In this document: piece by piece, positions 11,501 to 24,059 of the stretch
Layout: each line of letters starts with the position of its first letter
Position numbering within the stretch: the first letter of the stretch is position 1
Assembly: GCA_003864495.1 (NCBI GenBank)
Contig: ML133461.1
Location: 1,332,414 to 1,396,413, forward strand
Length of the DNA: 64,000 nt
Reading direction: 5' to 3'
Source of the DNA: Nemopilema nomurai
Lineage: Eukaryota; Cnidaria; Scyphozoa; Rhizostomeae; Rhizostomatidae
Position numbers and translations under genes: made by a program
The notes under the pieces: model-generated
The model's input: only the letters and a program-made list of their open reading frames with translations
Databases searched by the model: none
What the model was told of the DNA's origin: nothing

Positions 11501-12901
11501 AAATTTTTGAGCCATTTGATGGGTTCCTTGGGTACAAAGTAACTTTTTCGTACCTGTATGTAGAGGAATTTTGAGTCCGGTGAAAACAGGATTTTACTTA
11601 TTGCACTTGCAAGATACACATTGGGATCATATTACCCACAATGTGTCTGGGTCAAGTAGTTTAGGCTTTAAGACCAATTAGCGTCTTGAAATAAGCACAA
11701 CAACCCATGGATGTACCATACTCTCACTCAAGGCACAAGAAGCAGAACAAGGATAATCGGCTTAAAAGGTCGAGCGATTTGAAGACCCAGCTAGAAACTT
11801 TGATAAGGAAATTGTTGAAACCTTCGTTTATATACGGGATGTTCTCCATTTCCAAAACTTCCTCTAGTTTCAAACATGGTATTATCATGTTCCTTATTAA
11901 TTGGGCTATCAGAATGTGAAGAAATTGAAAAATGGATGTTTTCATCCAGAAAATGTTTACCCTAACCTTAAGCAGTCTGTTGCATGGCCTAATCACCATA
12001 TATTTCGTTTTTATTAATTAACAGAATACACTATAAGCACTATTTACCTTGTCGTAACAGTTTGAAATTTTTTTTTACGGTTTCCCAACTTACTTTATCA
12101 TTTTGCTTGAAAGTCTAATCTCCTTTCACAAGATTTGATTGAAAGTAAGAAAGAATTAAGCATTGCAAACTTGCATAGGATTGCCTCTCCAGATTAGTGG
12201 GATGGAATGATTTCAATTTATCATTGGTCTAATCAAATTTATATTAAATTTATAACCCAGCTTATGATTTAAAATTTGTTAATGCATAAATAATCAAAAG
12301 ATTAGAAACTTTTTAATAATGACCTCACTTTTATTGATAGTGGAAAACCGACCAGGTGATCTCCAAGACTTCTTTGATTCAACGAAAGGTACATATATTG
12401 TATTCTAGGCACCAAACCACCTGCAATATTCTGTTATTGAATTAGCTTTTTTGATATCAAAGAAAAATGGTTCTGTCCTTTAATATGAATGAAAATTAGT
12501 TATTCCATGCAAGTTTTAGCCTGCATTTACCTCTGTTGCTTTATTCTCAACCATTTAGTTCATATAGCAGTTTTTTCCTTTCTGCGTATTATGATGTACC
12601 TAGTTTAGAGAATGGTGAAAGGCATGGCTATAATAACCTCTCCATACATCTTAGATTGTTTTACTTCCTTCTTTCATTTGGTACTTGTCTCATCAAGCTG
12701 TTTTTCAGCAACATGGCAAAAACGTTTTTCTGTACTTCATGATAATGGCTTTTCCCTTGCCCACTCTCCGACTTTATTATAGACTTTATATCAGAATATT
12801 ATTGAAATCTCTTCTTAGATAAATTCAGATCTTCTCAAGTCAAGGAATGGGTTGATGAATTGGGGCGAAAGAGAGAGAAAGAAAAATCTCAAACTAGTTA
12901 G
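8573..12901 (+). CDS. HDDC2: HD domain-containing protein 2, 5'-deoxynucleotidase
   Basis: Eight exons: 8573-8623, 9349-9476, 9822-9924, 10131-10169, 10406-10435, 10878-10968, 12341-12388 and 12819-12901, giving 190 residues (human protein 204). Metal-dependent phosphohydrolase of the HD superfamily, related to bacterial YfbR, which removes phosphate from deoxynucleoside monophosphates. Visible motifs: ILEFLMLVGNLK at the N-terminus; ESVADHMYRMA with metal-binding His38; AIVHDLAECIVGD with His68-Asp69; EEKHRRE; and KDLDRFEMILQAFEYE with the downstream Asp. PGDLQDFFDST near the C-terminus also matches the family. The start gives a protein of normal length and has the family N-terminus. Two copies of a diverged interspersed repeat sit in its introns. 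An AATAAA follows the stop at 12908. Confidence 0.93.
8720..9290 (+). repeat. Interspersed repeat, copy 1
   Basis: Imperfect direct copy of 11053-12000. Shared blocks include TTGTACCCTTGCGTTTGAGG, a GCAGATCCTAA segment, TTGAGCCATTTGAT and ATGTTTTCATCCAGAAAA, in the same order and orientation. No coding frame is conserved. Borders are approximate. It lies in the first intron of HDDC2. Confidence 0.75.
11053..12000 (+). repeat. Interspersed repeat, copy 2
   Basis: Second, longer copy of the family at 8720-9290, in the intron between 10968 and 12341. It contains about 350 bp (roughly 11560-11910) with no counterpart in copy 1, so one copy has lost or gained DNA. Divergence is high, so the copies are old. 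No terminal inverted repeats could be fixed. Confidence 0.7.
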
Positions 12902-15474
12902 TGCTAAAATAAATTTGTATACTCTTTCCAACAATGTTTTCTCAATGAGGCTGGTTTTCTCTCTCTCTCTTGGCTTTTGACCTGCGGCTGGCTTTTCCAT
13001 TTGCCAGCTTTTAGTAATTTCCTGATATTTTCATACTCTGAGTTGTGTCGGATATTGATGCATTAAAAGCACTTTTCTCTGTTTCCAAACTTTTTAAAGC
13101 TTTATGATTCGAAATATTTTTATTTCGGTAAATTTTTTCATACAACACCTCATTATGCTTCAGTTTTTAATTCTTAATAACACCGACCACCATTTCCCTG
13201 TTATGATCATTATCAAAATGATGACAACTGAAGTTAATACCACCCACGTGGATTCGATTTCCCCACTCTCGGAAACTGCCACATTTCTTCCATTTTTCCT
13301 TTAATCAAGTCGTACACTCTCATTTTTCTTTTCCTTCCAATTTTGTTGGTGCCTACGTCTCTTAAGTACTTTTTACTTATTACTTAAGCACTTTGTTGAT
13401 GCCTACGTCTATTAAGTACAAATCAGCTTTCTATGGAGAATTGTATTTCAAGCTGAAATCCAACTGGCTTAGCTAATGGATGTGTGTTTGGGCTAAGTAC
13501 CGGCTTCGTCCTAATCAGGTTTATGAGATTGTTCTATGCTGGGATGATGTTGTATCATGCAAACACAGTAATCTATTTTCTGTCTCTACTTTTCAGTTTC
13601 TTGAGTCTTTTGTTTTCCAGCTTGCAAGACAATAAATGGATTTCGAAACTTCGATACAATTTTTTCTAGTTTCTCTTTTTATTAGGAGGTTAAAAATTAA
13701 TCAGCAGCAAAAAGGCATTTTTAAACGGTCACTATTTGATTCGATTGCTCTTTCAAAAAGTCACTGAGCTGATTATTCTGTTTGGTGGTTTCAGAGCAAA
13801 TTTTTATTAGCTTCCTTTAAAATGCAAATTTTCGAGATTTAATTCCTCTACTAGTAATCCTGTTTGCATTGGGGATGTATAGGTATTGTCACTTTGAGCG
13901 ATACAAGTTTCAATATTATACAGCCAAACCTTTAACAAACATTAAGTCTTTTTCTGCAACTGTATTACAAAATGTGTTTCAAAATTGAGTTTTGAAAAAT
14001 TGCTGTTGGATAAAACTCGGTTAGTTGATGATAAAAAAGATGTCAGGCCATGAAAGGCTTTGTGGTATTCAGTAAATGCATAAAATGTTGCTCTAGTAGC
14101 AGTGTGGTCAGTTTGGGTTTTAAGCAAACCTTTTTAAGGTCTGACATAGCATTAGAGATAAGCAATTACGACCTGCATTAAATTGTTTGCTGTTTGAATA
14201 AAAATAAAATGGCATTTCTCTTCCTAAAGGTTTTTGAATCGCGTAACTCTAATTCGGCGGCTGCTGATATTTGTTCGAACTGCAATCATAGGTCCATTTT
14301 CTGCAAGATGGGCGCGTTTATTTCAAGTGGGAAGTGAAAACACACGTCAGTTTTCTTGACGAAAATGCCTACATATGCACGCCTCCTTGCCTCCATTTAA
14401 TTCAGTACCTAATTCCTTTTATAAATATTTGCAATTTAATTAACGTTTCTCGTTATTCATTAACAGTATTGAATTTATTAAGTCGTAGCATCATTAGAGA
14501 TTTCAAAGAAATAGCTATTGCCATGAATACATCCTCCGTCGCTATAGAATCACATGGTAATCGTGACAGAGCCGAAGAATCTTCCTATGGCACTGAAGTA
14601 TCTTTGTCAAACTGCCACGTGACTATGTTTAAACATCTTGAAAAGCTGCGTCTTTTAGCAAGCTGTTGGCACGCTTTCTTTAGGGTTACTTAAAAGCTTC
14701 AATGAAGCACTTGATCACGATTTATGAAAGTGCTGGTGTCGGAACAAACATGTGGAGACACTCGCTGAGTGGCTAGTTCTAGTTAAACTAAACGTTGCCT
14801 TCAAATGTGTTTATGTATTTTGTGCCCTTGTTAACCTTCAAGTGTAAGGAAGTGTAAGACTTTTGAAGGTTTTAACTTCGAGGCTATAACTAGCATTGTC
14901 TGCTTTCTCCGAGATTGAGCAACGATAAGTAATGCACTATCAGACTTGAATGTAGATGAACTGAATATTACTATTGCTGCAGGTAACATTTTAAGGAGAC
15001 ATCAAATGCATTCTCTAAACAAAGAAAAAAACATCATCGTTATTGGGTCAAATCGCAGGCACCCTCACTGCTACAAACAGAGACATTGGACATAAGTTTT
15101 TTTCCGGCTTTTTCTATAGACATTACCTGAATGAATTCAAATATCTTAGCAATACTTCTCAAAATTGTTCTACTAAATGTGACGCAATCCTCTTGACTGT
15201 CTTGCATGTTAAGTCATGTTTTCTTGAATAGGTATTTCAACCTCTCTGCCTTTGATTAACATTAACAGATATCCAAACTTTAAACCTGCATTCTCAGTGC
15301 ATTCTTGCCAGATACGTCATTAGAACACGGGCTGCTATCAGAATTGATATGATTACGTCATATTTGCGCATTGTGTTTGCGCCACGTTTTCTTAATGTAG
15401 CTTAGCCTTTGCACACACGAGAAGACAGTAATTTGATACGATACTTGTCATTCTCGTGTGCCTCATGCCCAAGG
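12902..15474. other. Intergenic DNA before the receptor cluster
   Basis: No supported gene. A short imperfect direct repeat containing GCCTACGTCT and TTAAGTAC occurs at about 13346-13420. A possible acceptor at 15391-15400 would end a 5' untranslated intron of the first receptor. Confidence 0.6.
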
Positions 15475-16377
15475 ATGCGTTTCAGCGATGCTCTATTTGC
15501 GTATGGAAGCCCAGTAGTTGCAGCGATGGCCTGCCTGTTGAACCTGCCTGAAATCGTTCTGCTTCTGAGGAGATACAGAAAAATGTCGAGGCTGCACGTC
15601 AAAGGCCGTATGGTGCCCGTGGTGCTGCTGATTAGCTTGGCTGCGTCGGACTTCCTTGTCGGCCTCACGGTTATCCTCATTAAAGTCGTACCCTACTTTG
15701 CGTCTGACTCAAGTGACACTCGTACGACGTATATAATTAACAAGGTTCTGAAATTCCTGTTTCTGAGGCTGTCTTTGCTGACTTCGATTTTCAATCTATT
15801 GGCCTTAACAGTTGACCGGTTATGTTCCATCCGGAATCCAATCCTTTACCGAACTCGGATATCATCCCGGCACGGATTTTTTGCCGTTTCTGTCAGCTGG
15901 ATGCTAGCAACAGTTATTATTATTATCCATTATTACTTCGCAATCTATGAAGAGAAGGAGCCTCTGAAGTACCGGCTACTTATTTTTCCGGTAACCATAA
16001 TTCCGGCTTCGGTTTGTTTTACTTTTTTTTACCTTAAAATCGTTAACAACATCTCAAGGCTGGGCCAGGAAATCCGGAGAAGCTGCGACTCGGTTTCAAA
16101 ACACCCGCGGTACATCGTTGAACGGGAAATCAAAATTTCACGGTTCGCCTCTACAGTTGTATCTGTCTTTATGGTTTGTTGGTTACCCTTGGCTTTCATA
16201 GGACTTGTCACTATACTGGGTGTCCATATTGATGACCAAGTGCCAAATACAGCATTCCTTTTTGCGTTTCTAAACTCCGTTCTGGACCCTTTGATCTATT
16301 TTGCATTCAAAGAGAAGGAGAGTATACGGAAAATGCTGTCACACATGTTCGCAGGAATTCTCAAAAGCACCTGTTAA
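15475..16377 (+). CDS. Class A rhodopsin-like GPCR 1, orphan
   Basis: Single-exon frame of 300 residues. The ATG at 15475 is chosen because it places TM1 right after a short N-terminus, as in its neighbours; the frame is open upstream but has no other suitable ATG. Seven hydrophobic segments carry class A landmarks: Asn23 in TM1 (LLNLPE), Asp59 in TM2 (ASDFLVG), DRL at 114-116 in place of DRY, Trp142 in TM4, Pro177 in TM5, CWLP at 235-238 in TM6 and DPLIY at 271-275 in TM7. Third loop and C-tail are short. The Cys normally at the top of TM3 and its partner in the second extracellular loop are both absent. That absence and the DPxxY form recall the melanocortin/EDG/cannabinoid group, but the ligand cannot be inferred. 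Plasma membrane, G-protein coupled by homology. Confidence 0.88.
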   Translation: MRFSDALFAYGSPVVAAMACLLNLPEIVLLLRRYRKMSRLHVKGRMVPVVLLISLAASDFLVGLTVILIKVVPYFASDSSDTRTTYIINKVLKFLFLRLSLLTSIFNLLALTVDRLCSIRNPILYRTRISSRHGFFAVSVSWMLATVIIIIHYYFAIYEEKEPLKYRLLIFPVTIIPASVCFTFFYLKIVNNISRLGQEIRRSCDSVSKHPRYIVEREIKISRFASTVVSVFMVCWLPLAFIGLVTILGVHIDDQVPNTAFLFAFLNSVLDPLIYFAFKEKESIRKMLSHMFAGILKSTC

Positions 16378-18341
16378 AGTCGAGCATTACTCTATGTAGA
16401 TTGGTTCCTTTGTCGGGGTAAGAGTGTCGTCCTGATTAATGCAGTTGAGGCTAATCTAATATGGCTGTATGCATTCAAATGGATTGAAAGCGTGGGACGT
16501 AGCCATTAGAAATGGATAAATGTCCCACATTGCTGGTCCATTTGTTCAACTCGATGTAGTCCTACTTCGAGGTACCCTGGGTACCAGACCCACGAGCTGC
16601 ATTCCATCTTCTTTGTTTGATGCAGAAGTCACTTCTGTGTGCTGTGATCTATGTTTGTAATTCGCAAACTTGCAACCTCTTTTCCATATTAAACATTGCT
16701 AAACTCAACGACGTTTTACTACTAAAGTCGCCTGAATATTGTAGACAGTGTTGATAAAGACAGCCAAGGAACATGCCGACCACACCATTTTCCTAAATGA
16801 GCCATACAACTATTTGAAACAAATATACCTGGGAATCTACACATGAGAAATGGCAAACATACAAATTGTGCTAGAGTCAAGAAGAGAGCATTCATTTCAG
16901 AACTGCTATTAAAGAAAACCGTTTGCCACGCCCCTGTCCTACCCCTCAAATATGACATAAATGGATTGTTAGGTTATGATAACACCAGGCTCAGGAACGT
17001 AAAATTGGTTGTCTTTATTACATCCTCCTAAAAGAGTATAACTGGTGAAGCGGGATTACCTGGCTCAGAGTTATGAGCAGCTGAGGATTATTTGCAAGAA
17101 AATTCGTTTATGAATTGTTTTCGAAGAATTTCACATCGCTTATTAGAGGCAGGCGGTCTCTTTTCAAGAAACGTTTTCTGTTGTGAATCTTGAAACTACT
17201 ATTTCACTGCCAAGTAGCTGTTTTTCGATAAATATTGAAAGATATGAAATGAAAATAAACCCGAGAAGTCAATATTTTTATTACTTTCTCGAGGCATAAA
17301 TATTACCTTTTGTAATACCTCGAGGCGCAAGCTGCATTGTAGACATAATTTTTTCATCTTATAGTCAGTTTCAAATGTTAAGGTGATTCAAGATTAGAAT
17401 ACTAAAAGCATTGAATATTAGAATTTGCTGGAGAATTTTTAATTACAAGTTTTATTTTCTTAGCATGCATGATGTCTTAGCAAGCGAAATAAGTATTGTA
17501 GATAAATTTTCTTATAATCAATTTTAGCATATAATTCCGTTTAGATTTGTATATATATATATTGACTAAAAAGATTACCAACTACCTCGCTTAGTCGAAA
17601 CGTACTTTTACTCTAGAACATTTGTTCTCCGTGGCAGCTGAAACATGAGATGCAAAACAAACACTAGAACTTTTGCAAGTGCCCACGAACGCGATTCAAA
17701 TAATCTTGGCAGGTTTGAAATCCATCATTACAGACCCGCATCCGTAGAGATTTTCATACCGCACACAAGAAAAGTATTGAAATATTTGTATTTAACAGCC
17801 AACTGTTTGCACCTGTTTTGATAAAGAAGCGACCAGCCCGAAGGATGATTGGTGGTGGATGGCCGAAGCGGTGATTGGAGGCGAAGAGGTGGCCAGTAGA
17901 TGCAGAAGAACCCTGGTGAGGTGTGACTGATCTCTCAATCATTTAGGTCGAACAAACAGCAGTAATTTCCTACTCAGATTCATTGTTGTTTTTGAGAAGT
18001 TGACAGTTGCATAATTTAGTGATATCGTATTTGGTGTAAGTAAAGATTCAATATTTCAAGGTAAATTTCCTCGGTTTTACGTCCTGAGTAAGGACTCTAC
18101 TTAGCAGCATTGTTTGTTCTAAATAGACAGAACGCGTGATTGAATAGTGTTCCATGGTTAAGGCGCACTGTCCGTGCTTCACAATCAGGAACATTAATTG
18201 GCGATGCAGTTACGCCGCCACCAAGGCATCGTAACTATCGTAAGAAGGCGTGACCCGCCTGTTTATTTCTACCACACCCATGAACAGTGCTAATTGGCTT
18301 CGCCTCTCTATTTGTTGCAGAGGACACATTGTCGCAACGAG
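16378..18341. other. Intergenic DNA between receptors 1 and 2
   Basis: No supported gene. An acceptor (TTTGTTGCAG, ending 18320) lies 21 bases before the ATG of receptor 2, suggesting an intron in its 5' leader. Confidence 0.6.
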
Positions 18342-19475
18342 ATGAACTTTCCATCAATACTTTACTACATCGTTAGCCCAACAGTCGCCGTACTGACCGT
18401 GCTTCTCAACCTGGTCGAGATTGTTTTGCTTCGTAAGCAGTACAAAAAGAACAAGTCGTCTGGAGTGCAGAGGCATGCTATCCCGATCATACTGTTGGGA
18501 AACCTCGCGATCTCCGACTTGCTGGTTGGGATGACCATTGTTACAGTCAAAATAATCGACGCCCTTTTCATTTACAAAGTGATTCGCCCAACAAAGACTG
18601 CAGTCCACGTATACTACGTCATCAAGTTTAATATCCTGCGGTTATCGCTGCTGACGTCATTTTTCAACTTGGTCCTCCTGACGTTAGACCGACTGTTCGC
18701 CGTGCGCTCTCCGCTGGCCTATCGATTGCGAGCCACCAACGCACGTGCTTTTCGCTTTGTCGCGGTGATTTGGGCTGTCTCGGTAATACTTACTTCCGTC
18801 CACTACTTCGTTTCATTTTACAGTGGCATGAACCTTGTGAAGTATGATCTGGTGATCTTTCCAGCAGTTGCTTTCCCAGCCACTCTTGCGTTTGTGGCCT
18901 GCAATTTCATGATTGTGAGAGCCGTGCGCAGACATGGTGGGAAACTGCGCACCATGACGACAGGCGCTGCCCGCCCTGTTAAGAGTATAAATGCGGCAAC
19001 AACATCAACAACACAAAATGGCGTAATTGACGATGGCTCTGCTGTAGCTGGGATGCAAGCAGCAACTGGGAAGTCGAAAGCCACACTGCAGATCCTCAAA
19101 CGCGAACTCAAGATTTCTCGCCTTGCCTTGACTGTGGTCATCGCCTTTCTTGTATGCTGGTGGCCTATGGCAGTTTGTGGTCCATTGCTAATGGCAGGGA
19201 CAGTCGTCGATGATCATGTTATAAATATAGCGTTCACTCTCGCCTTCAGTAATTCGGCGATAGATCCGTTGGTGTACTTTTGTTTCAATGACAAAATCAG
19301 ACGAAAGCTAAGGCAACTGTTCTGCCTGTGTTCATTAGTTTGCAACACAGGTGGACCAAGCGAGCCCGAAAGAGAGAGAGATCTCTTTGGCGTCTCGTCA
19401 ACCCAAGCTACCCAGGCAACTGAAAGCTACAGGCAAAGCGAGTCGATTTGCGCTTCAACTGAGACGATTGTGTAA
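18342..19475 (+). CDS. Class A rhodopsin-like GPCR 2, orphan
   Basis: Single-exon frame of 377 residues from the ATG at 18342; a leader intron probably ends at 18320. Landmarks: Asn23 (LLNLVE), Asp59 (AISDLLVG), DRL at 116-118, Trp in AVIWAVSV, Pro in VAFPATLAF, CWWP at 272-275, DPLVY at 308-312. It resembles receptor 3 most closely (shared blocks LLTLDRLFA, ARSP/VRSP, FPATLAF-like) and receptor 1 less. The third intracellular loop is longer (about residues 197-255) and rich in Thr, Ala and Ser. The C-tail has a Cys-rich palmitoylation-like stretch (FCLCSLVC) and many Ser/Thr that could be phosphorylated. The TM3 and second-loop Cys are absent. Ligand unknown. Confidence 0.9.
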   Translation: MNFPSILYYIVSPTVAVLTVLLNLVEIVLLRKQYKKNKSSGVQRHAIPIILLGNLAISDLLVGMTIVTVKIIDALFIYKVIRPTKTAVHVYYVIKFNILRLSLLTSFFNLVLLTLDRLFAVRSPLAYRLRATNARAFRFVAVIWAVSVILTSVHYFVSFYSGMNLVKYDLVIFPAVAFPATLAFVACNFMIVRAVRRHGGKLRTMTTGAARPVKSINAATTSTTQNGVIDDGSAVAGMQAATGKSKATLQILKRELKISRLALTVVIAFLVCWWPMAVCGPLLMAGTVVDDHVINIAFTLAFSNSAIDPLVYFCFNDKIRRKLRQLFCLCSLVCNTGGPSEPERERDLFGVSSTQATQATESYRQSESICASTETIV

Positions 19476-22400
19476 CCAGTTGCTCCCGATTCTGTGACAA
19501 TTAGGACTGTGCTCATCTTATGACAGTAACTCCAGTGACGCTTTCCTTGAGATGTAAAGAAGCTATGAATTAGAATGGCATCTTCTTGTTAATGGATGTC
19601 TGTATTCGTACTGGGTTGATCGGTGTACTTCTAAATGCTGTGCAGTTTCACTTAAACACTACAATCACGCTATGCTGAATGTATGGTACTACAATATCTG
19701 TCACTGCATTGGGTCTCTTTACGTGTTTACGTCGTGCACCGAATCATCCTGGTGCACCGTGACGTCAGAATGATCGATGACTCTGCAATAATGGAGGCTG
19801 CCGCGTTCCAACGCTGTCTTACGTAAACATCCTCGAAATAGCGCGACGGTCGTGTCATATTTGTGCATGATCTGGTAAAGTTTCCATTCTACGCAGTTTA
19901 TTTAGGGATTCTTTGTTATCAAATCACTAAATTTAAGGAAGAATTTGATTGAGAGCCATGACTATGATTATGATAATGAGAAGGAAGGTGTCAAATTTAA
20001 GATGATTTTAGAATGCACCTCCTTTGTTGGAAAGTACTGGAGATTATTCCGGCACTTTTCAACAATGGCTCGAATTTTCTATTTTGGTTGGTGTAAATGT
20101 TCAATTGAATGTTTTGGCGGCTAAATACATCGTCAGTTAACAATCTTTTCTATGACGTACGTATCAAAATGGCGTCCGCCAATGTAATTAGTGCTGTACC
20201 AACTACAAGCTAAACAAATATTATTGGCATTAACAAATATCTGTTTCTATCCAGCCATAGACTCATGTGTAAATTTTCTTGTATTTCGATTAAGGATCGA
20301 CAAAAAACATTTTACTATTAATAACATTTAGCAGCTGTCATTTATATTCATATAGTCGCTTCATTGGTAGCAGATGTCTCTAACTTGTGAGCGTAATTTT
20401 CCCACTCCCTTGATGGTGCCGGGAAGAATCTGCGAGATTGGCAGGGGTATTTCCTTTGTTCCATTTTTTGCCATGATGTTGAAATCGAAGGCCTTTAAAT
20501 TTAATTTCTCTATACAGCAGGCTGCAACATTTATATGTCACCTACCAGGAGGTTCATCTAGTTAATAACATGTCACGACTTAGCCTTTAAGATATTTTGG
20601 TAACAGGAGAAGGAATTCTACACAAAGCAATGTAATCAACAACGAAATGCTTACTTCTTTTCCCTCCTCACAAGTCACTCTCCCAGTTATTTCGCTGCAA
20701 TACGTGACAGAGATGACTGTTTGTGCAGCGAACGTAAATAGAATTGTAGTGATTGATAGAATCTTTAGATGCTACACATCTTGTTAAACATTATTGGATT
20801 TTTTTGCAAATATCACTTTTCCAGATCAGAACACAATAGGCTTTTTATTGTTTGCTGACAAGAGCGTTTCGCTAAGAGCTCAAAGCATGAAGGGAAACAC
20901 TCTAGACTGTTGATTTACCAGAGAGGTATAGAGAAAGGTAATGGAAATTACTGGTTTTTTTTCTTAAGTGTTGCTTTGTCATCGAAGTCTGTTTTATTCG
21001 GAGTCTGGAACAAATAAGACGCCTTAGAAGAACATCTTTTATTGTGAGCATTTATTCTCACTGAGTAGGCTCCATTTAAAGTTAGCGCAGATTGTCAAGC
21101 GCGTGGAACAGTGTTACCTGGCAAATACGACGACACGAACCTCTATTAAAAGTATTAGCTAGAGCCTAGCGCAAGCTGAAGGGTCATATCGTTCAACCAC
21201 TTGGATTAATAAAAAGCGTTGAACAATTGCCGGAAGCAGCCGCTTGCTACCTTGTGTCTCTCTGGAGGTAAGAGTATGAGATCAAAGATGGTGAGATATA
21301 TGAGGTATTTGTTTAAAGCCAGCAGAAGAATGCATCCAGTGATAATCTGAGATGTCATGTAATTACCAAAAGACGCAAAATCAATGCAAAGTAATTTGAT
21401 TGCTTCTTTGACTTGTGTTGATCGGCCTGTGATCAGAATCAAAGCTTTTAAGTGACACCTGCAGATTTTTTCTGAAATGCTACAATTTTACCAAAATGGT
21501 CTTCCGCAACAGCAAATAATATTTGTTCACTGTTTGACCCTAATCTACATAGCCAAATACAGCCTGTCCTTTTCATATGTATTCTGCTCATAAGCATGTC
21601 TTTCTATTTGCCTGTCCATTGACAAAGGCAAGCCTTTGATTCAATATCTGCTGCTACTGTTTTTCCTCATACCATATTATTTAATCTGTGACACTGAATA
21701 TCATGCGCGGATCGTTTTCGTTTCATCTATCATGAAGATGTTTGCGTTCGGGGAGGAGCTTTCTTGAAGAGCTGCCAAGAAGCGTTCTAGATTGAAGTTT
21801 CCTTGGTTTATGTAAGCAAAACTTGATTTATCTAAATTAATATATATTTTAAGCTGCTTGGAATTGCTTTTTCTTTCAACATATATGCCTTTGAATAGTG
21901 ACAGCTACATGAACCACACTGTGAAACGATCATGTGATTACGGTTTTTTTATTTAACGAACTTTCAAATCCAAAATTTTAAGGCCTTGGGAGAAGAAAGA
22001 ACTTTCATGGTTGATGATAATTTAGCGTCTAACAGGCTGAATTGAGGATTTTACAAGAACATGAAACTCACAAACTTTTGGTGGTGTTTTGAGAGATTCG
22101 TTCTGTAACTAAGTATTGAGGCTGCTTTTCAACGACTCTTTCCCACATATCTCAAACTCCTTGTTACCAACGTCATTATCATTGTCACTTAATGAAAACC
22201 AAGTGGAAACCCTACCAAGGACCAAGTTACTCTAAAAGGAGGCTATTAGAAAAGATAATGTCTTAAAATCTTGATAGCTATATATAATTCTAAGCTATAA
22301 AGTAGATCAAAGCCAGGTATTGAGGCATTGGCATGAAGGAATGCTGATATCATGCTAAGGACTCTTAACACATCTTCAATTCAACATCTTAAAATGCTTG

Positions 22401-24059
22401 CAAATGCTTGAATCAGATTCATCTCACAATTACTTCTTAGCGTAATTCTTTAAGTCACAATCGGCAAGGCCCTATCTTGGCTATTCTTCTGTATTTTCTC
22501 ATATTATGATTAATGGTTTCAGAAATTATCAGGCTATAAAGATACATAATAAATGGGCATCTTATAAGAACTACACCCAGGATACAACTGACACTTAAAG
22601 GAACATGCCCAAGAGTGAGAGTACAAGTTTTGATAAACAGAAGTCTCTCTGGAATTTGTCTAAGTCACTCTAGCTTCCACCTTTAGCTTCTTCCAAAAGC
22701 AGTTCAGAGGGGGCGAGCATTGCCTTGCTGATGCTGGGTCTAGGCCTATCACTGAAGATTGACGACTCGATCACGTTGTGTGAATTAGTAAATCCAAGCT
22801 TTTCACTTGAAGTTAGGTCAAACGCTTATGCCAAATTGTTCCCGGTACGCTTCTTTCTGCAATTTTCTAAAATTAAATGCTTCTGAATGGTAAGGAAATA
22901 TGGTAACGAAGAATCAGTCCTCGTAATTCTACGATCATCGCCTGAACCTTTCCTCCCTTAAGAAGATTTTCTATCCAATTTCGGTCCATTGAATAAATTA
23001 CTAAAAGGAGTATTCATTTGATGCATTTGTTGTTGGCTCGGGTGCATTGATAGAAGATGTTTCCGACCTTCACTGAATTTTGGTAAATGGAACACTTCAT
23101 TGTTATCGTCTACAACCTTCCCGTTTTAGTCATAAAATGATATTTTGCATATTATTTTGGGTTGATAGCCGTGTTGCTCTATATGGATTATTTTTTGATA
23201 GCTTTTGAGTCCTTTAAGTTATATCGTCAAACCTAAGATTTCAAGTCTGATGTGATCTATATGAAGAAGATCTATATAAAAATCTGAAAGCGACGATCGT
23301 ATTTTGACGGAGAATTTGAGGATATGGTGTAGAGGAGACAGTTATGTTGGGTCATCGAGGTAATACTGGGTGATCTAACGGTCTCTAACTTTGTAGCTAT
23401 GCGAGACACAATTCTCCTTTCGAATGTTAACAGCTTCTATGAAAATGATTTCAAAACTTGAACAGTCTAATAAGGATTAGAGCAAGCAGTGCATAAGGCA
23501 AATTAATATTTTTGAATGATCCTGAAACTGCTGAAGTTGCTTGGAAATCCTCGCATGGCTTCTGTGTTCAATCCTTCTAGGCGCATTAATTAGTGACAAC
23601 GCTACATGCACCAGTAGCAAGTGCCTTGTAAAATAACGTCCAAGGATTCATTAGGCGTAGAAACAGCTGGTCAAACAGAGCTTTGTTTTACATTTGCATT
23701 CACCCGTGCATTACTGAATAGCAAAAAGCTTTCCAGTAACCGGCCAAGTTATTTAACACTTCTTAATATCTGATGTATCGATTACTTTATTTCATCTATA
23801 CAATTATCTTGCTGACGTGTTTCTTAATTATTTGCAAGACATGATGAGCCATTCATGGGCTTTCTATTTTATGTCCAATCTTCATGGATTCAATACATTG
23901 GTTAGCTATATGAATAGGGCATACTCTATCGGTCCTTGCCTGCATTTATTCCGTCGCCATGTTTACTTCTGTTCATATCTCTCTTATTATATGGACCTTG
24001 CCTGTCGATATCTAATACTTATTACGTATTCCTCATTCCAGAGGCCACCGCAAGTCAGA
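19476..24059. other. Intergenic DNA between receptors 2 and 3
   Basis: No supported gene in 4.6 kb. It holds a perfect TGACGTCA (CRE-like) at 19760-19767 next to a small hairpin (GTGCACC, 10-base loop, GGTGCAC). An acceptor (CTCATTCCAG, ending 24041) lies 18 bases before the ATG of receptor 3, matching the arrangement in receptor 2. Confidence 0.55.

Noticed and set aside
14334..14693. 119-codon + strand frame before receptor 1
   Set aside because: No ATG at its start, no recognisable domain, no splice-consistent partner; composition like surrounding AT-rich DNA.
18818..19141. 107-codon - strand frame
   Set aside because: Antisense shadow of receptor 2.
19760..19767. Perfect TGACGTCA (CRE-like); another at 26723-26730
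   Set aside because: An 8-base palindrome is expected now and then by chance in 64 kb, and neither lies close to a start codon.
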